DNA of 19,637 nt from Clostridiales bacterium (GCA_009783775.1 WRCT01000011.1:1-19637); one strand, 5' to 3'. Shown: positions 1-8,600, counted from the stretch's first letter. Notes: generated by a model from the letters alone, not told the origin. Made by a program: numbers and translations.

Positions 1-727
1 CCTCGTCGCCCATCTGCAGGAGCTGGGCGATCATGGTCTTGAGGTCAATGCTGCCCTTGATTTCCATCGCGGCTTTCAGCACGGGATAGAGATGATCTCG
101 TATCCAGCGCAGGCGGGTGAAGACCTCCTCGTCGCAGGCGCCAAAACGCAGGACCTTGCCCAGACCCTCGTTCAGCGTGCAATAGGCACGGTTGCCATAG
201 GTTTTGTTTTCGATGATCCAGACCGGCATGGACCAGGTCACCACGCCCGCCATCGGGCCGACCGCGCTGTGCATATTGCAGGGGTCGAAGGTGATCTGAC
301 CCGAGGCGGCCAGCGTTTCGGCCTCCTCGAGATTGGCTGCCAGGCCCTCGAGGATCAGGCCGCCCATCACCGCGCCGCGCATGGGCCCGCACATACGGTC
401 CCAGGTGATCGGCGGGCCCGCGTGCAGAATGGTCGTTTTCGTCATGCCCGGGATAACCTCGCCCGCAATGCCCAGGCCGATGATGGCGGGCTGGGCAGCC
501 AGAATGCGGCTGAGCGCTTCACGGTTGGCGGCCTCGATCTTCTCAGCCAGCGCGGGGTTTTTCAACTTACGCAACCAGCCGGCGGCCTCTTTGTCGCCGC
601 CCGCGACGGGTTTCCAGTCCACATGAACGGCGGGGATGTGCTGGCTTGCTAGATCTTGATAGAAGGACTCGATACCGAAGTTGACGACATGGAGTTCTTT
701 ATTAAATAGTTCGTTTAACTTACTCAT
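1..727 (-). CDS. DUF1116 (YlbE/AllG-like) protein, 3' end cut by window edge
   Basis: This is the N-terminal 242 residues of a DUF1116-family protein; its C-terminal part lies beyond base 1. Family knowledge: E. coli YlbE (renamed AllG) works with FdrA and YlbF as oxamate carbamoyltransferase in anaerobic allantoin breakdown. Seen here: residues 82-94 contain a Gly-rich GLGIAGEVIPGMT segment, and residues 103-119 read AGPPITWDRMCGPMRGA, a signature I associate with this family. It continues with FDPCNMHSAVGPMAG around 147-161. The ATG at 727 has GGAGG eight bases upstream, overlapping the end of fdrA, so it is the last visible gene of the operon and probably translationally linked to fdrA. 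The family assignment is firm. The substrate is not fixed by sequence, because the neighbours here include a thiolase-like/DUF35 pair that the E. coli operon lacks. Confidence 0.9.
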   Translation of the reverse strand, partial: MSKLNELFNKELHVVNFGIESFYQDLASQHIPAVHVDWKPVAGGDKEAAGWLRKLKNPALAEKIEAANREALSRILAAQPAIIGLGIAGEVIPGMTKTTILHAGPPITWDRMCGPMRGAVMGGLILEGLAANLEEAETLAASGQITFDPCNMHSAVGPMAGVVTWSMPVWIIENKTYGNRAYCTLNEGLGKVLRFGACDEEVFTRLRWIRDHLYPVLKAAMEIKGSIDLKTMIAQLLQMGDE

Positions 728-739
728 CTTTTAGCCCTC

Positions 740-2326
740 CTACATCGACGGGGCGCCGAGGTCGTCGCCCCCTACATTTTTTAATATCAGCTGCACAAAG
801 CGGGTCGCCTGTGCGTTGGACGGCAGCACCAATGCCCCCGCGCCCTCGAGCTTTTTGCGCGTTTTGGAAAGGCTTTGCGGGTCACCCTCCGTGCCGCAGA
901 TGGCGCAGACGACGCTGAGATAGCGTCCCTCATCCGCCGCGATGGCCTTGGCCTTGACAATCGCGTCCGCCAAATCGGCTGCGGGGTCGGGGTGCGAGCC
1001 GTAGCCGATGACACAGTCCGCCATGATGATCGCGCAGGCGGGGTCGCTTGCGTCGGTTACCACGCGCTCGGCGCGCAGGGAGGGATCGATCATCGGGTGG
1101 GGCCGGCCTACCGTAAACTCGTCGTCGCCGAAGTCCAGGAAGGTATGTTCAAAGCTCGCGCCCGTGCGCGCGTCCTGCAACTGGTCTTCGGGCTTTAGCG
1201 GAATGTTGCTGTAGATGTGCTGGAGGTCGCCGATGAGCAATTTCATCGCCTCGTCACAGAGCGTGCCGCCGGTGAAGAAACCGCGCACCCAGCGCTGGCC
1301 TTTCGCCATCTTGGCTGCCTCGGATTCGGCCAGGGCTTGCGCCGCTGTCTCGCCCATCGCAAAGCCTTTGAAGTCCTTTGGTTCTTGATCGTTTAGCAGC
1401 GCCATTGCTTTATGCGCCGCGTCCTCTAAAGAGATGGCCGCCGTCAGGCCAAAGCTCTCAACCTCGGCCCTGTCGCCGCCGATAAAGCTGACCACAACGG
1501 GCTTTTGAGCCTGCGCCGCGATCTGCAATATCTCCGTGGCGATTTCCTTGGCGGGCGGTTTGGAGACCAGCACGATGACCTTTGTCTCGGGATCGTTTTG
1601 CAGGGCATTGAGTCCAAGTCTCATCATAATGCCGCCGATTTCTTTTTTCAGATCACGTCCGCCCGTGCCGATGACCTGCGATACGCCGCCGCCCAACTGG
1701 TCGATGATAGAGCTGACCTCCTGCGTACCTGTGCCGGAGGCCGCGACGATGCCGATCGGACCGCTCTTGACCACATTGGCAAAGGCCAGCGGGACATGGT
1801 TGATGATGGCGGTGCCGCAGTCGGGCCCCATCATGAGCAACTCTTTGCTCGCCGCGTATTGTTTCAGCGCACGCTCTTCATCAATCGTCACATTGTCGGA
1901 GAAGAGCATGACGTTGATATCGCGGTCCAGGCAGTCCTGCACCACATCGGCCGCGAATTTGCCCGGTACGGAGACCACCGCCGTGTTGAGGTCGGGGTCC
2001 ACTTGCAGGGCGCGTTCCAGCGTGGGCGGGTAATAGGCCGCCTCTTTGGATTCGCTCTTTTTGTTGAGCAATTCCTCGACCTTGGCCATCGCGGCGTCCG
2101 CGTCCGATTCGGATTCGCACTGCACCGCGACAAAGAAGTCGTTGGCCGTGACCTCGTCAAACGCGGGCGTGTACAGGCCGATGTTCTGCGCGATCTCACG
2201 GTTAAGGTCGGTGCCCATGCCGACCAGCGCCTCGCCCACGCCCTCTAACTTTTTCAAGTCTTTCGAGATGATCATAAGCGTGACGGAGTCGAAGTAGGCA
2301 TTTTTCTTGACAGTTAACTTAATCAA
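740..2326 (-). CDS. fdrA: FdrA-family (AllF-like) acyl-CoA synthetase-like protein
   Basis: FdrA proteins have the fold of the succinyl-CoA synthetase alpha/beta chains. E. coli FdrA (AllF) is a subunit of oxamate carbamoyltransferase with the YlbE and YlbF products. Seen here: the N-terminus IKLTVKKNAYFDSVTLMIIS matches the family start. A Rossmann-type CoA-binding section follows (MMGPDCGTAII, then GIVAASGTGTQEVSSII and VIGTGGRDLKKEIGG). A C-terminal ligase-CoA-like half has GFFTGGTLCDEAMKLL, an ADCVIGYGSHPDP stretch and CAICGTEGDPQ. The phospho-His GHAGA motif of true succinyl-CoA synthetases is absent (the region reads ESFGLTAAISLEDAAH). I chose the TTG at 2326 (528 aa): GGAGG lies eight bases before it, while the in-frame ATG at 2341 has no Shine-Dalgarno sequence, and TTG leaves an N-terminus that lines up with E. 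coli FdrA as I recall it. It overlaps the DUF2877 stop by 8 bp, suggesting translational coupling. Confidence 0.9.
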   Translation of the reverse strand: MIKLTVKKNAYFDSVTLMIISKDLKKLEGVGEALVGMGTDLNREIAQNIGLYTPAFDEVTANDFFVAVQCESESDADAAMAKVEELLNKKSESKEAAYYPPTLERALQVDPDLNTAVVSVPGKFAADVVQDCLDRDINVMLFSDNVTIDEERALKQYAASKELLMMGPDCGTAIINHVPLAFANVVKSGPIGIVAASGTGTQEVSSIIDQLGGGVSQVIGTGGRDLKKEIGGIMMRLGLNALQNDPETKVIVLVSKPPAKEIATEILQIAAQAQKPVVVSFIGGDRAEVESFGLTAAISLEDAAHKAMALLNDQEPKDFKGFAMGETAAQALAESEAAKMAKGQRWVRGFFTGGTLCDEAMKLLIGDLQHIYSNIPLKPEDQLQDARTGASFEHTFLDFGDDEFTVGRPHPMIDPSLRAERVVTDASDPACAIIMADCVIGYGSHPDPAADLADAIVKAKAIAADEGRYLSVVCAICGTEGDPQSLSKTRKKLEGAGALVLPSNAQATRFVQLILKNVGGDDLGAPSM

Positions 2327-3224
2327 ATTGCTTGCCTCCATAATGATGAGTGATGGCGAGGACCAGCCCCGCTAAAGTATCGTTGCCGGAAGTTGCGCCG
2401 ACGGCCGCGACGCGCGCGGCGTTGGCGGTCAGGGTCGGGTGTGAGACGTCGGAGAACAGCGAGAACAGCAGTTGGATCATGTCCTCGCTGACCAGCCCTT
2501 CCCCGCCCTGCAGCAGAAAGGCCGCGCTCAGGTCCGTCGTGTGCTTTGCGGCGCCCTGCGCAAGCGCGCGGGTAAGCGGCAGTACGCGTGCGGGCAGGCG
2601 GCCAAAGGCGTAGAACAGTGCCGCGTAGCCCGCCATATAGCCCGCCAGCAGATCGTCCGAAGAGGGTGTGAGCCCCACGCCACAGCCGGATATCTCGCGC
2701 GCCGTGTTCAGGCAGGCGAGCACGTCCTCCTCCTCCAGCGCGGCCTTGAGCGTCGGCAGCCTGGGGGCGAGCAACTCCGCATAGGCGTTGTGTTTGGTGT
2801 CCGGCAGGACCAACGAGCTGAGATCCTCGGGATCCGCGTGGGATTCGATCACGCCCAGTAGATGCCGCAGACGCAGTTGAATGTCGATGGGCACGAAGAG
2901 ATTGGCCATCGCGTCCACCGCAAGATCATAGTCCACCGCCTGCGAGACGGAAACGTGAAAATCCGCCGCGGGAATGGAGATGGTCTCGCCTGAGATCTGC
3001 ACCTCCATCCCCTCGGTTATCGGTATTTGGGGGAACGGTTTTAAGCCGCTGACCGTGCAGGAAAAAGGGCGCAGGCAATTGCCGCCCGTGAGAACGGACA
3101 TCAAGCCGAAGGGCAGTTGCAGGTTCACCGCGTGATTGAATACGGAGTGAACCCTGCCCCTTGCCGGCCCAAGCAGCATATACCGATGCAAACGCTTGCA
3201 GATTTTCCTTGCCTGTTCTGTCAT
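2319..3224 (-). CDS. DUF2877 (YlbF/AllH-like) protein
   Basis: This is a 301-residue DUF2877-family protein. Family knowledge: E. coli YlbF (AllH) is the third component of the oxamate carbamoyltransferase encoded with FdrA and YlbE. Seen here: residues 182-200 contain GVGLTPSSDDLLAGYMAGY, which I recognise as the family signature, and an N-terminal GRVHSVFNHAVNL motif lies at 23-35. There is no signal peptide or clear membrane segment, so it is probably cytoplasmic. The ATG at 3224 has GAGG seven bases upstream, and the gene starts 10 bp after the DUF35 stop. Gene order here is ylbF-fdrA-ylbE, unlike the fdrA-ylbE-ylbF order in E. coli, but the same three-gene set is kept. The family call is firm. 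The reaction in this organism is inferred only from the partner genes. Confidence 0.88.
   Translation of the reverse strand: MTEQARKICKRLHRYMLLGPARGRVHSVFNHAVNLQLPFGLMSVLTGGNCLRPFSCTVSGLKPFPQIPITEGMEVQISGETISIPAADFHVSVSQAVDYDLAVDAMANLFVPIDIQLRLRHLLGVIESHADPEDLSSLVLPDTKHNAYAELLAPRLPTLKAALEEEDVLACLNTAREISGCGVGLTPSSDDLLAGYMAGYAALFYAFGRLPARVLPLTRALAQGAAKHTTDLSAAFLLQGGEGLVSEDMIQLLFSLFSDVSHPTLTANAARVAAVGATSGNDTLAGLVLAITHHYGGKQFD
2335..2339 (-). promoter_or_regulatory. Ribosome binding site that favours the TTG start of fdrA
   Basis: On the minus strand GGAGG is followed by eight bases and then TTG (2326-2324). The GGAGG lies inside codons 1-3 of the longer ATG-started reading (ATG at 2341), so it cannot serve that ATG. 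The 24 bases upstream of the ATG contain no purine-rich anti-16S match. This makes TTG the better start. Confidence 0.6.
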
Positions 3225-3234
3225 GGTTGCGCCT

Positions 3235-3600
3235 CTAGGGCTTTACAAAAACAAAACCGTATTGCGGCTCTTCGACCGTCTCTTTGTACTTGATGATCTT
3301 GTCACGGATCTTGCCGACGGTGGCGAGCAGCTCCATGCCGCTTTCGATCCCGTCGTCAAAGCCGATCTGGCCGGTGAGACGCACGCCGTTGGGGAACTCG
3401 ACAATGCCGAAGTTCAGCCAGGGCATCATATAACCCTCGGGCAGATTGTAGGCGCGCGTCCAGGTCAGCAGCTTGCACGGGCCGCCCAGGGGGATTGCTT
3501 CAAACTCTCTGCCATCGCAGTCGGGATTTTGGCACGCGACATAGCGAGGATAGTGCAGCTTTCCGCATTTGTTGCATTTGTAAGCGTACATTTGATCCAT
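3235..3600 (-). CDS. DUF35 zinc-ribbon/OB-fold acyl-CoA-associated protein
   Basis: This 121-residue protein has an N-terminal rubredoxin-like zinc ribbon (C9-x2-C12 and C23-x4-C28) followed by an OB-fold of roughly residues 38-121, with a conserved-looking LLTWTRAYNLPEG and FGIVEFPNGVRLTGQI. Family knowledge: DUF35 proteins pair with thiolase-like enzymes, as an acetoacetyl-CoA thiolase/HMG-CoA synthase channel in archaea or as partners of thiolase-fold aldolases such as Ltp2 in steroid side-chain breakdown. It lies directly after the thiolase-like gene (gap 13 bp), with GGAGG eight bases before its ATG, which strongly suggests the two products form a complex. Both Cys pairs needed for zinc are present. 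It has no enzyme active site of its own that I can see. Confidence 0.88.
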   Translation of the reverse strand: MDQMYAYKCNKCGKLHYPRYVACQNPDCDGREFEAIPLGGPCKLLTWTRAYNLPEGYMMPWLNFGIVEFPNGVRLTGQIGFDDGIESGMELLATVGKIRDKIIKYKETVEEPQYGFVFVKP

Positions 3601-3613
3601 TTTTCTATCCTCC

Positions 3614-4810
3614 TTATTCCGCTGTCAGCACGGTGGCCACGACATTGTTGCCGAAACCGCCGAAGTTAATGGCCAGACCCACTTTCGCGTCCGGCACTTG
3701 ACGCTCGCCCGCCTCGCCGCGCAGCTGGCGCACCAGCTCGACGATCTGCGAGACGCCCGTTGCGCCCAGCGGATGGCCCTTGGCTTTTAAGCCGCCCGAG
3801 GTGTTGATCGGCATTTCACCGTGCAGGGCCGTCTTGCCCGCTCTGGCGGCCAGGTGGCCTTCGCCGCGCGGGAAGAGACCGGTCTCCTCGGACTCGACGA
3901 CTTCCAGGATCACGAACGCGTCATGCAGTTCGGCGACGTCCACGTCCTTCGGACCGACGCCCGCCATGTCATAGGCCTTCTTCGCGGCCAGCCGAACGGC
4001 CAGCAGATCCGTGGGCACTTCGCGGTTCGCCACAACGTGCGTATCGGTAGCCGAGCCAACGCCCGCGACCTTGATAAAGGGCTTGTCGCCGAAACCGTAC
4101 TCCTCCTGTTTGTCCTTCGCCACGAGCAGCAGTGCGGCCGCGCCATCGGAGACGGGACACATATCGAACTGGCGCAGGGGATCCGCGACGAGCGGATTGG
4201 TGGCGTTGATATAGGCCGGATTGGTGATGCGCTCCAAAATCACCTTGCGGTGAATGTGGGCGACGGGGTTGAGGCACGCGTTGTCATGGTCCTTCACGGC
4301 GATGATGGAGAGATCCTTGCTCTCCACACCGTACTTGTCCATGACCAGGCGCGTGAACATACCCGCGAAGGCGGGCAGGGTCAGACCGTAGGGATACTCG
4401 GCCTCGGGGTGCATCATGGTCGCGACAAAGTCGGTGCCCTCCCAGCCTGTTACGGCACGCATACCCTCGGTGCCGACCACCAGCACGCAGTTGGCCACGC
4501 CCGAGGCGATGGCCATATAACCCAGCTTGAGCGCGGAGCCGCCCGACGCGGGCCCGTTCTCTACGGTCTCGGCCATGGCGGGGCGAATGTTCAAGGTATC
4601 GACCAGGGCGGACGCGAGGCCGCTGATACGCGCCACCATGCCCGCGCCCATCGTGCCGACAAAGACCTGGTCAATGTGATTTCTTCTTCCTGTTTTTGCG
4701 CCGGCGTCGTCCATCGCCTCCAGCGCGGCCTGCGCGGACATCTCCAAAAACGACACGTCAGACTTGCCGAATTTGGAGTGGCCGACGCCAACGATTCCTA
4801 CTTCACGCAT
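3614..4810 (-). CDS. Thiolase-like (SCP2/Ltp2-type) protein lacking the nucleophilic Cys
   Basis: This is a 398-residue thiolase-fold protein of the SCP2/archaeal type. Seen here: the N-terminal GIVGVGHSKFG; the position of the catalytic Cys reads V83-E-N-G-P87-A-S-G-G instead of the usual VExxCASGG, so Pro replaces Cys; CPVSDGAAALLL near 218-229; ELHDAF with H296; SGGLKAKGHPLGATG with H346; and a C-terminal NFGGFGNN. Both active-site histidine motifs are therefore kept, but the acyl-accepting Cys is gone. Family knowledge: thiolase-fold partners of DUF35 proteins such as Ltp2 act as aldolases that do not use this Cys. Ordinary thiolysis or Claisen condensation is therefore unlikely here, and a retro-aldol or other acyl-CoA reaction is a reasonable inference. 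The ATG at 4810 has AGGAGG overlapping the end of the upstream gene. The fold is certain, the reaction is unknown. Confidence 0.88.
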   Translation of the reverse strand: MREVGIVGVGHSKFGKSDVSFLEMSAQAALEAMDDAGAKTGRRNHIDQVFVGTMGAGMVARISGLASALVDTLNIRPAMAETVENGPASGGSALKLGYMAIASGVANCVLVVGTEGMRAVTGWEGTDFVATMMHPEAEYPYGLTLPAFAGMFTRLVMDKYGVESKDLSIIAVKDHDNACLNPVAHIHRKVILERITNPAYINATNPLVADPLRQFDMCPVSDGAAALLLVAKDKQEEYGFGDKPFIKVAGVGSATDTHVVANREVPTDLLAVRLAAKKAYDMAGVGPKDVDVAELHDAFVILEVVESEETGLFPRGEGHLAARAGKTALHGEMPINTSGGLKAKGHPLGATGVSQIVELVRQLRGEAGERQVPDAKVGLAINFGGFGNNVVATVLTAE

Positions 4811-4821
4811 GACACTTCCTC

Positions 4822-5496
4822 CTACACACTGATTTTGGAGGGAATGTGAATGACGCGGTTCGCCTCGACGACATCCTCAAACGCGGGACGAATGCCGACG
4901 TTTTTGTTGTCCTTATGCTTTTCCCACAGCGCGCGCGTGAGCACATAGGTCGGCACGCCGCCCAATTCATGCGAGCACTCGGGGCGGGATTCTAATTCAT
5001 ACTCGATCATCCAGCGCTTGAAACCGTTGGGCGATTCGGCGACGATCCACACCTCGTCCTGGTTCATGAAGTCAAAGTGATACTCCATCTTGGCGGCAAA
5101 GAGCTGTGCGCCGACGCGCACGCCGCGCTTGAGGGTCAGGGTATGATAGCTCATGCCGACCTTCTCGCTGAACAGGCGGCCGTTGACGAAACCGACGAGC
5201 TCGCCGTCCACCGCGCCTACGAAGAAGTATTCGTCGCGCACGCGATAGCGGAGCATACCGAGAATTTCGGTGTACATACGCGCTGCCACGATGTCGTAGT
5301 AGTCGCGCTGCACATCAAACAGCGGCTTTAAGCCCTCCATGATTAAAATCAACTCTTCGCGGGTGGCCTCACGCACCAGCATATCCTCACCCGTGATCAG
5401 CGGGATCACCTTGGGTTCATAAGGCACCAAGCCCACCGTGGGCGGTCTGAGTTTCGCTTCCATTTCGTCAATGATGACTTCGTATTTGTCTGCCAT
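4822..5496 (-). CDS. GNAT-like N-acyltransferase, first gene of the operon
   Basis: This 224-residue protein looks like a Gcn5-related acyltransferase over roughly residues 40-190. Seen here: a beta-strand pair FFVGAVDGELVGFVNGRLF (91-109), then TLTLKRGVRVGAQLF (120-133), which resembles the R-x-x-G-x-G/A pyrophosphate-binding loop of GNATs, and the terminal strand VPTYVLTRALW (181-191). The N-terminal ~35 and C-terminal ~30 residues are outside the core and I do not recognise them. It is led by AGGAGG and preceded by a good promoter, so it opens the operon; its stop is 11 bp from the thiolase-like start. An acyl-CoA-using role would fit its neighbours, but the substrate cannot be read from sequence. 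Assignment to GNAT is by pattern only and moderately sure. Confidence 0.7.
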   Translation of the reverse strand: MADKYEVIIDEMEAKLRPPTVGLVPYEPKVIPLITGEDMLVREATREELILIMEGLKPLFDVQRDYYDIVAARMYTEILGMLRYRVRDEYFFVGAVDGELVGFVNGRLFSEKVGMSYHTLTLKRGVRVGAQLFAAKMEYHFDFMNQDEVWIVAESPNGFKRWMIEYELESRPECSHELGGVPTYVLTRALWEKHKDNKNVGIRPAFEDVVEANRVIHIPSKISV

Positions 5497-5555
5497 TCCC
5501 TTTTCCTCCTGTTATACAAAAAATAATAATCGCGACCAAATCACGACATAATAAG

Positions 5556-5584
5556 ATATTACCCCATCCGGTAAGATTTGTAAA
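5556..5584 (-). promoter_or_regulatory. Sigma-A-type promoter of the GNAT/thiolase/fdrA operon
   Basis: Read on the minus strand, TTTACA (5584-5579) and TAATAT (5561-5556) are separated by exactly 17 bases, close to consensus. A start near 5549 would give a leader of about 50 bases that ends in the AGGAGG of the GNAT-like gene. It lies between the terminator of the upstream surface-protein gene and the operon, which is where an operon promoter is expected. I see no clear operator palindrome. Confidence 0.7.
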
Positions 5585-5612
5585 GGGTATGTAAGCAAGA
5601 ACTTGCATGAAA

Positions 5613-5650
5613 ATCCCCCAAAGATAACAGGAGCGCTGTCTTTGGGGGAT
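5613..5650 (-). terminator. Rho-independent terminator of the surface-protein gene
   Basis: A perfect 12-bp stem, ATCCCCCAAAGA (5613-5624) with TCTTTGGGGGAT (5639-5650), encloses a 14-base loop. On the minus strand it is followed by a short T-run (TTTTCAT). It begins 23 bases after the stop of the 5674-9333 gene. It separates that gene from the operon on its left, which has its own promoter immediately downstream. Confidence 0.8.
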
Positions 5651-5673
5651 CTTGTCGTTTTATCGTGCTGCGG

Positions 5674-8600
5674 TTATTCGGGTTGGGTCCTCCGCTTGCG
5701 CAGCAGGGCTGTTCCGATCAGGGCGAGAATTGCCGATACTGTAACCGCGTACAGCGTCAAGTTGCTGCTTTCACCTGTCTTGACTTCCGCAGTGGGCGGA
5801 TCTTCGACATCGAGCGGGACCGTCGCGCCCGCGAGAACCGTCACTTCGTATACGGTGATATCAATGTCATAGCCCTTAGGCGCGACCAGCTCCCGCACAT
5901 AATAGGTCACCGGCGCAGTCGCATTGGTCGGCAGATTGGCCGTGCCGGTTCCATCCGGTCCGGTCGTGATTTCGGTGATCTTCTCTCTGCACTCTTGATC
6001 GCGATACACGCCGTATACCGCGCCGTTCAACACGTCGCCTGTCTCCGAACAACGCTTGGTCAACAGCAGGCTGCCCGTTACCGGCTGTACCGGCGGGAGC
6101 GTTGGCGTTGGCGTCGGGGTCGGCGTGGGTGTTGGGGTAGATGTAGCCGTAGGAGTAGCGGTTGGTGTAGCCGTCGGCGTAGGTGTGGGTGTCGCCGTTG
6201 GTGTTGGGGTCGGGGTTGGCGTTGCCGTGGGTGTTGGAGTAGGTGTTGGGGTTGGCGTAGCCGTCGGCGTAGGTGTGGGTGTTGCCGTCGGTGTTGGGGT
6301 AGCGGTCGGCGTAGCCGTAGGAGTAGCGGTTGGTGTAGCCGTAGGAGTAGCGGTCGGTGTAGCCGTAGGAGTAGCGGTCGGTGTAGCCGTAGGTGTCGGG
6401 GTTGGCGTACCGGGATCCGGCGTGCCGGGGTCTGGTGTGCCCGGGTCAGGTGTTCCCGGATCGGGCGTGCCCGGGTCCGGCGTTGACGGATCCGAACTAT
6501 AGGTAATGGTTATTTTTGCGCTTGCGGAAAGCGGGTCAAAGGCGTCGTTGTCCGTCACCGTAACGTGGATTACGGTTTGGTCGATGACGATGGTGTTTGC
6601 CTTGTCCGTGGCGCTGATTCCCTGCAGCCAGGTCAGGCTCTTGGCGGTCCAAGCCGTGCCGTCATGGAACCAGATATTGCTCGGTGCGGCGTAAGTCCAG
6701 CTTGTCGTATTCAGCGCGACAAAGGTGTCCACCATGGGCTGCGTGACGGCGCCGGTGAAGTAACCCGCGCGCAGCGTCAGATCGGCCGGCGCGACGGTGG
6801 CGCCCGTGACGATGACGGTATCCCCCTCGTCCTTGATGTCAGTGGGATCCACGATGGACAGAGCGCCCGAGGCGCTGTCGCCATCGGTCAGGTTGAAGGT
6901 CTTATCCGTGGCTTTTGGCGCCTGGTTGGCCAGTTTGAAGGTGACCGAGCCGCTGGCTGTGCCGCCGTAGTTGTCGTTGGCCGTTACCGGAACGGTGAAC
7001 TGCGGTACAGAGTCTACACCGCCGACGGGTCGCAGGACGCGCTCCAGTTTGACGGAGGCGGTGCCGTCGCCGTTATCGGTGACGACCAGATTGCCGATGT
7101 GGTTTGCGCCGACCTTAACCGCGTACTTGCCGCTGCTGATCGGATCCACGGTTACGCCGCTGTAGGTGCCGGGCGTAAGCGCAAAGTTGCGTGCGCGGTC
7201 CGCGTCGCCGGAATGAATATCGGGATCCGTCCCGCTGATCGTAATGATGGGCTCGTTGATGGTTACGGCGTCGGCCAGGGTTTTGTTCTCGCTCTTCGTA
7301 CCGCCTGTGATACTGGGCACACGGTTGGTGACCGTTACATAGGAGGTAACAATGTTGCTCCTGGCATAGGTATTCGTCGTGGAGGAGTAAATCTGCTTCG
7401 CCGGATTGGTGGCGGAAGAATACACATCCGCATAGTTGTTTCCGGTAAGCCCGTCGATGAATTCACTCACACTCTGTGATGAGCCGGAACCGGTCATGTC
7501 GGAATATGTGGTTGCCGCCGTAGAGTAGTTTATCGCATTTGTGTCGATCAGCTCTGTGGATTTAACCTCCAAATAGGTTTTTAGCGTATAGCCGCCGGAA
7601 TCCGATTTGGGCAGCGTGAGATAGGTGGAGCCCCAATCGCCCCAGCTCCAGCTACCGTCGCTCGCGGAAGCCTTGGCGGGGAAGGTCAGCGTGAGCTGCG
7701 CCACGCCGGCATTGTTTGTGATGGTCAAGTTCCCGTCCTTGCCCGACACAAGGCTCTGCAACGCGGTAATCGCCGTTTGGTTCAGCTCCGCATAGGGCGT
7801 CTGTAGATTGCCGGTCAGTTTGCCTCTGATGATGTTGTCATCTGCGGTCTTGACATTGTAGCCATAGCTGCTGCCCGAGAGCGTCACCTTGCCGTCGTCA
7901 TAGACATTGACATTGGCGGGCGTTGTAAGCGTCGGCAGATAAACCGCCTGGTATCTTGCCCAGGGGCCTAAAATGTAGTCGTAGGCTCCGTTTATTGCCG
8001 GCTCGTTTGCAAAGGTGCTGTAGAAGTTTCCAGTCTTTCCGAAACGCACCTGATCCATATAATAGCTGTACACGCCAGCGACATGGACGGTTACAGCAGA
8101 GCCGAAGTACATATCATTGGCGGCAGCGCCACTGGCATTTGTCGTTTTGGTGTGATGCGGCTCGTATAAGTCCATGCGCAGTCCGGACGCGGTGCGATTT
8201 CCGCCGCTCATGACGTTTGACGCATTCGCAGGATCGCCGTTTGGATTGCTGATATTCGCATACGGTGCGTTGGCCGCTTCCTTGTAATAATTCGCGGTAT
8301 GCGTTTGGTAGAAGTTCTCGCCGGAGCTGTTGTTTCCGATGCCGCCGCCGCCGGTAAAGTCCGTGCGACGGAACAGGAACATATCGCCGCGCACGCCGGT
8401 GGCAAAGCCGTCGCTGTCGGTGATAGTGCCCGAGGTCATCGTTCTTGTCAGCTCGTACCAGAAGGGCGTGCTGTATTCCTTGGTGCGGTTGCCGCTGCCC
8501 TCGAGACGAACTGAACTGTAATTGTCGTACAAACCGGCCGGTCTGAAAGACCTGTTAACCTGTTTGGACGGCCATGCGTTAATGAAGTGAAGCTGCGCGT

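Noticed and set aside
1505..2248. 247-codon plus-strand ORF over fdrA
   Set aside because: Antisense shadow; fdrA on the minus strand has clear family motifs.
3821..4849. 342-codon plus-strand ORF over the thiolase-like gene
   Set aside because: Antisense shadow of a clearly recognised gene in GC-rich DNA; the protein shows no family features.
6097..6485. CRISPR-like array
   Set aside because: The repeats are 6-24 bp, contiguous and without unique spacers, and they encode a Pro/Thr stalk; no cas genes are present.
5665..6486. Arg/Cys/Trp-rich ORF on the plus strand
   Set aside because: Same antisense repeat tract in another frame; the composition is an artefact of the repeat.
6056..6502. 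Elastin-like ORF (VGVGVAVGV repeats) on the plus strand
   Set aside because: It is the antisense reading of the Thr/Pro/Ala and DPGTP tracts of the surface protein, with no start signals of its own.
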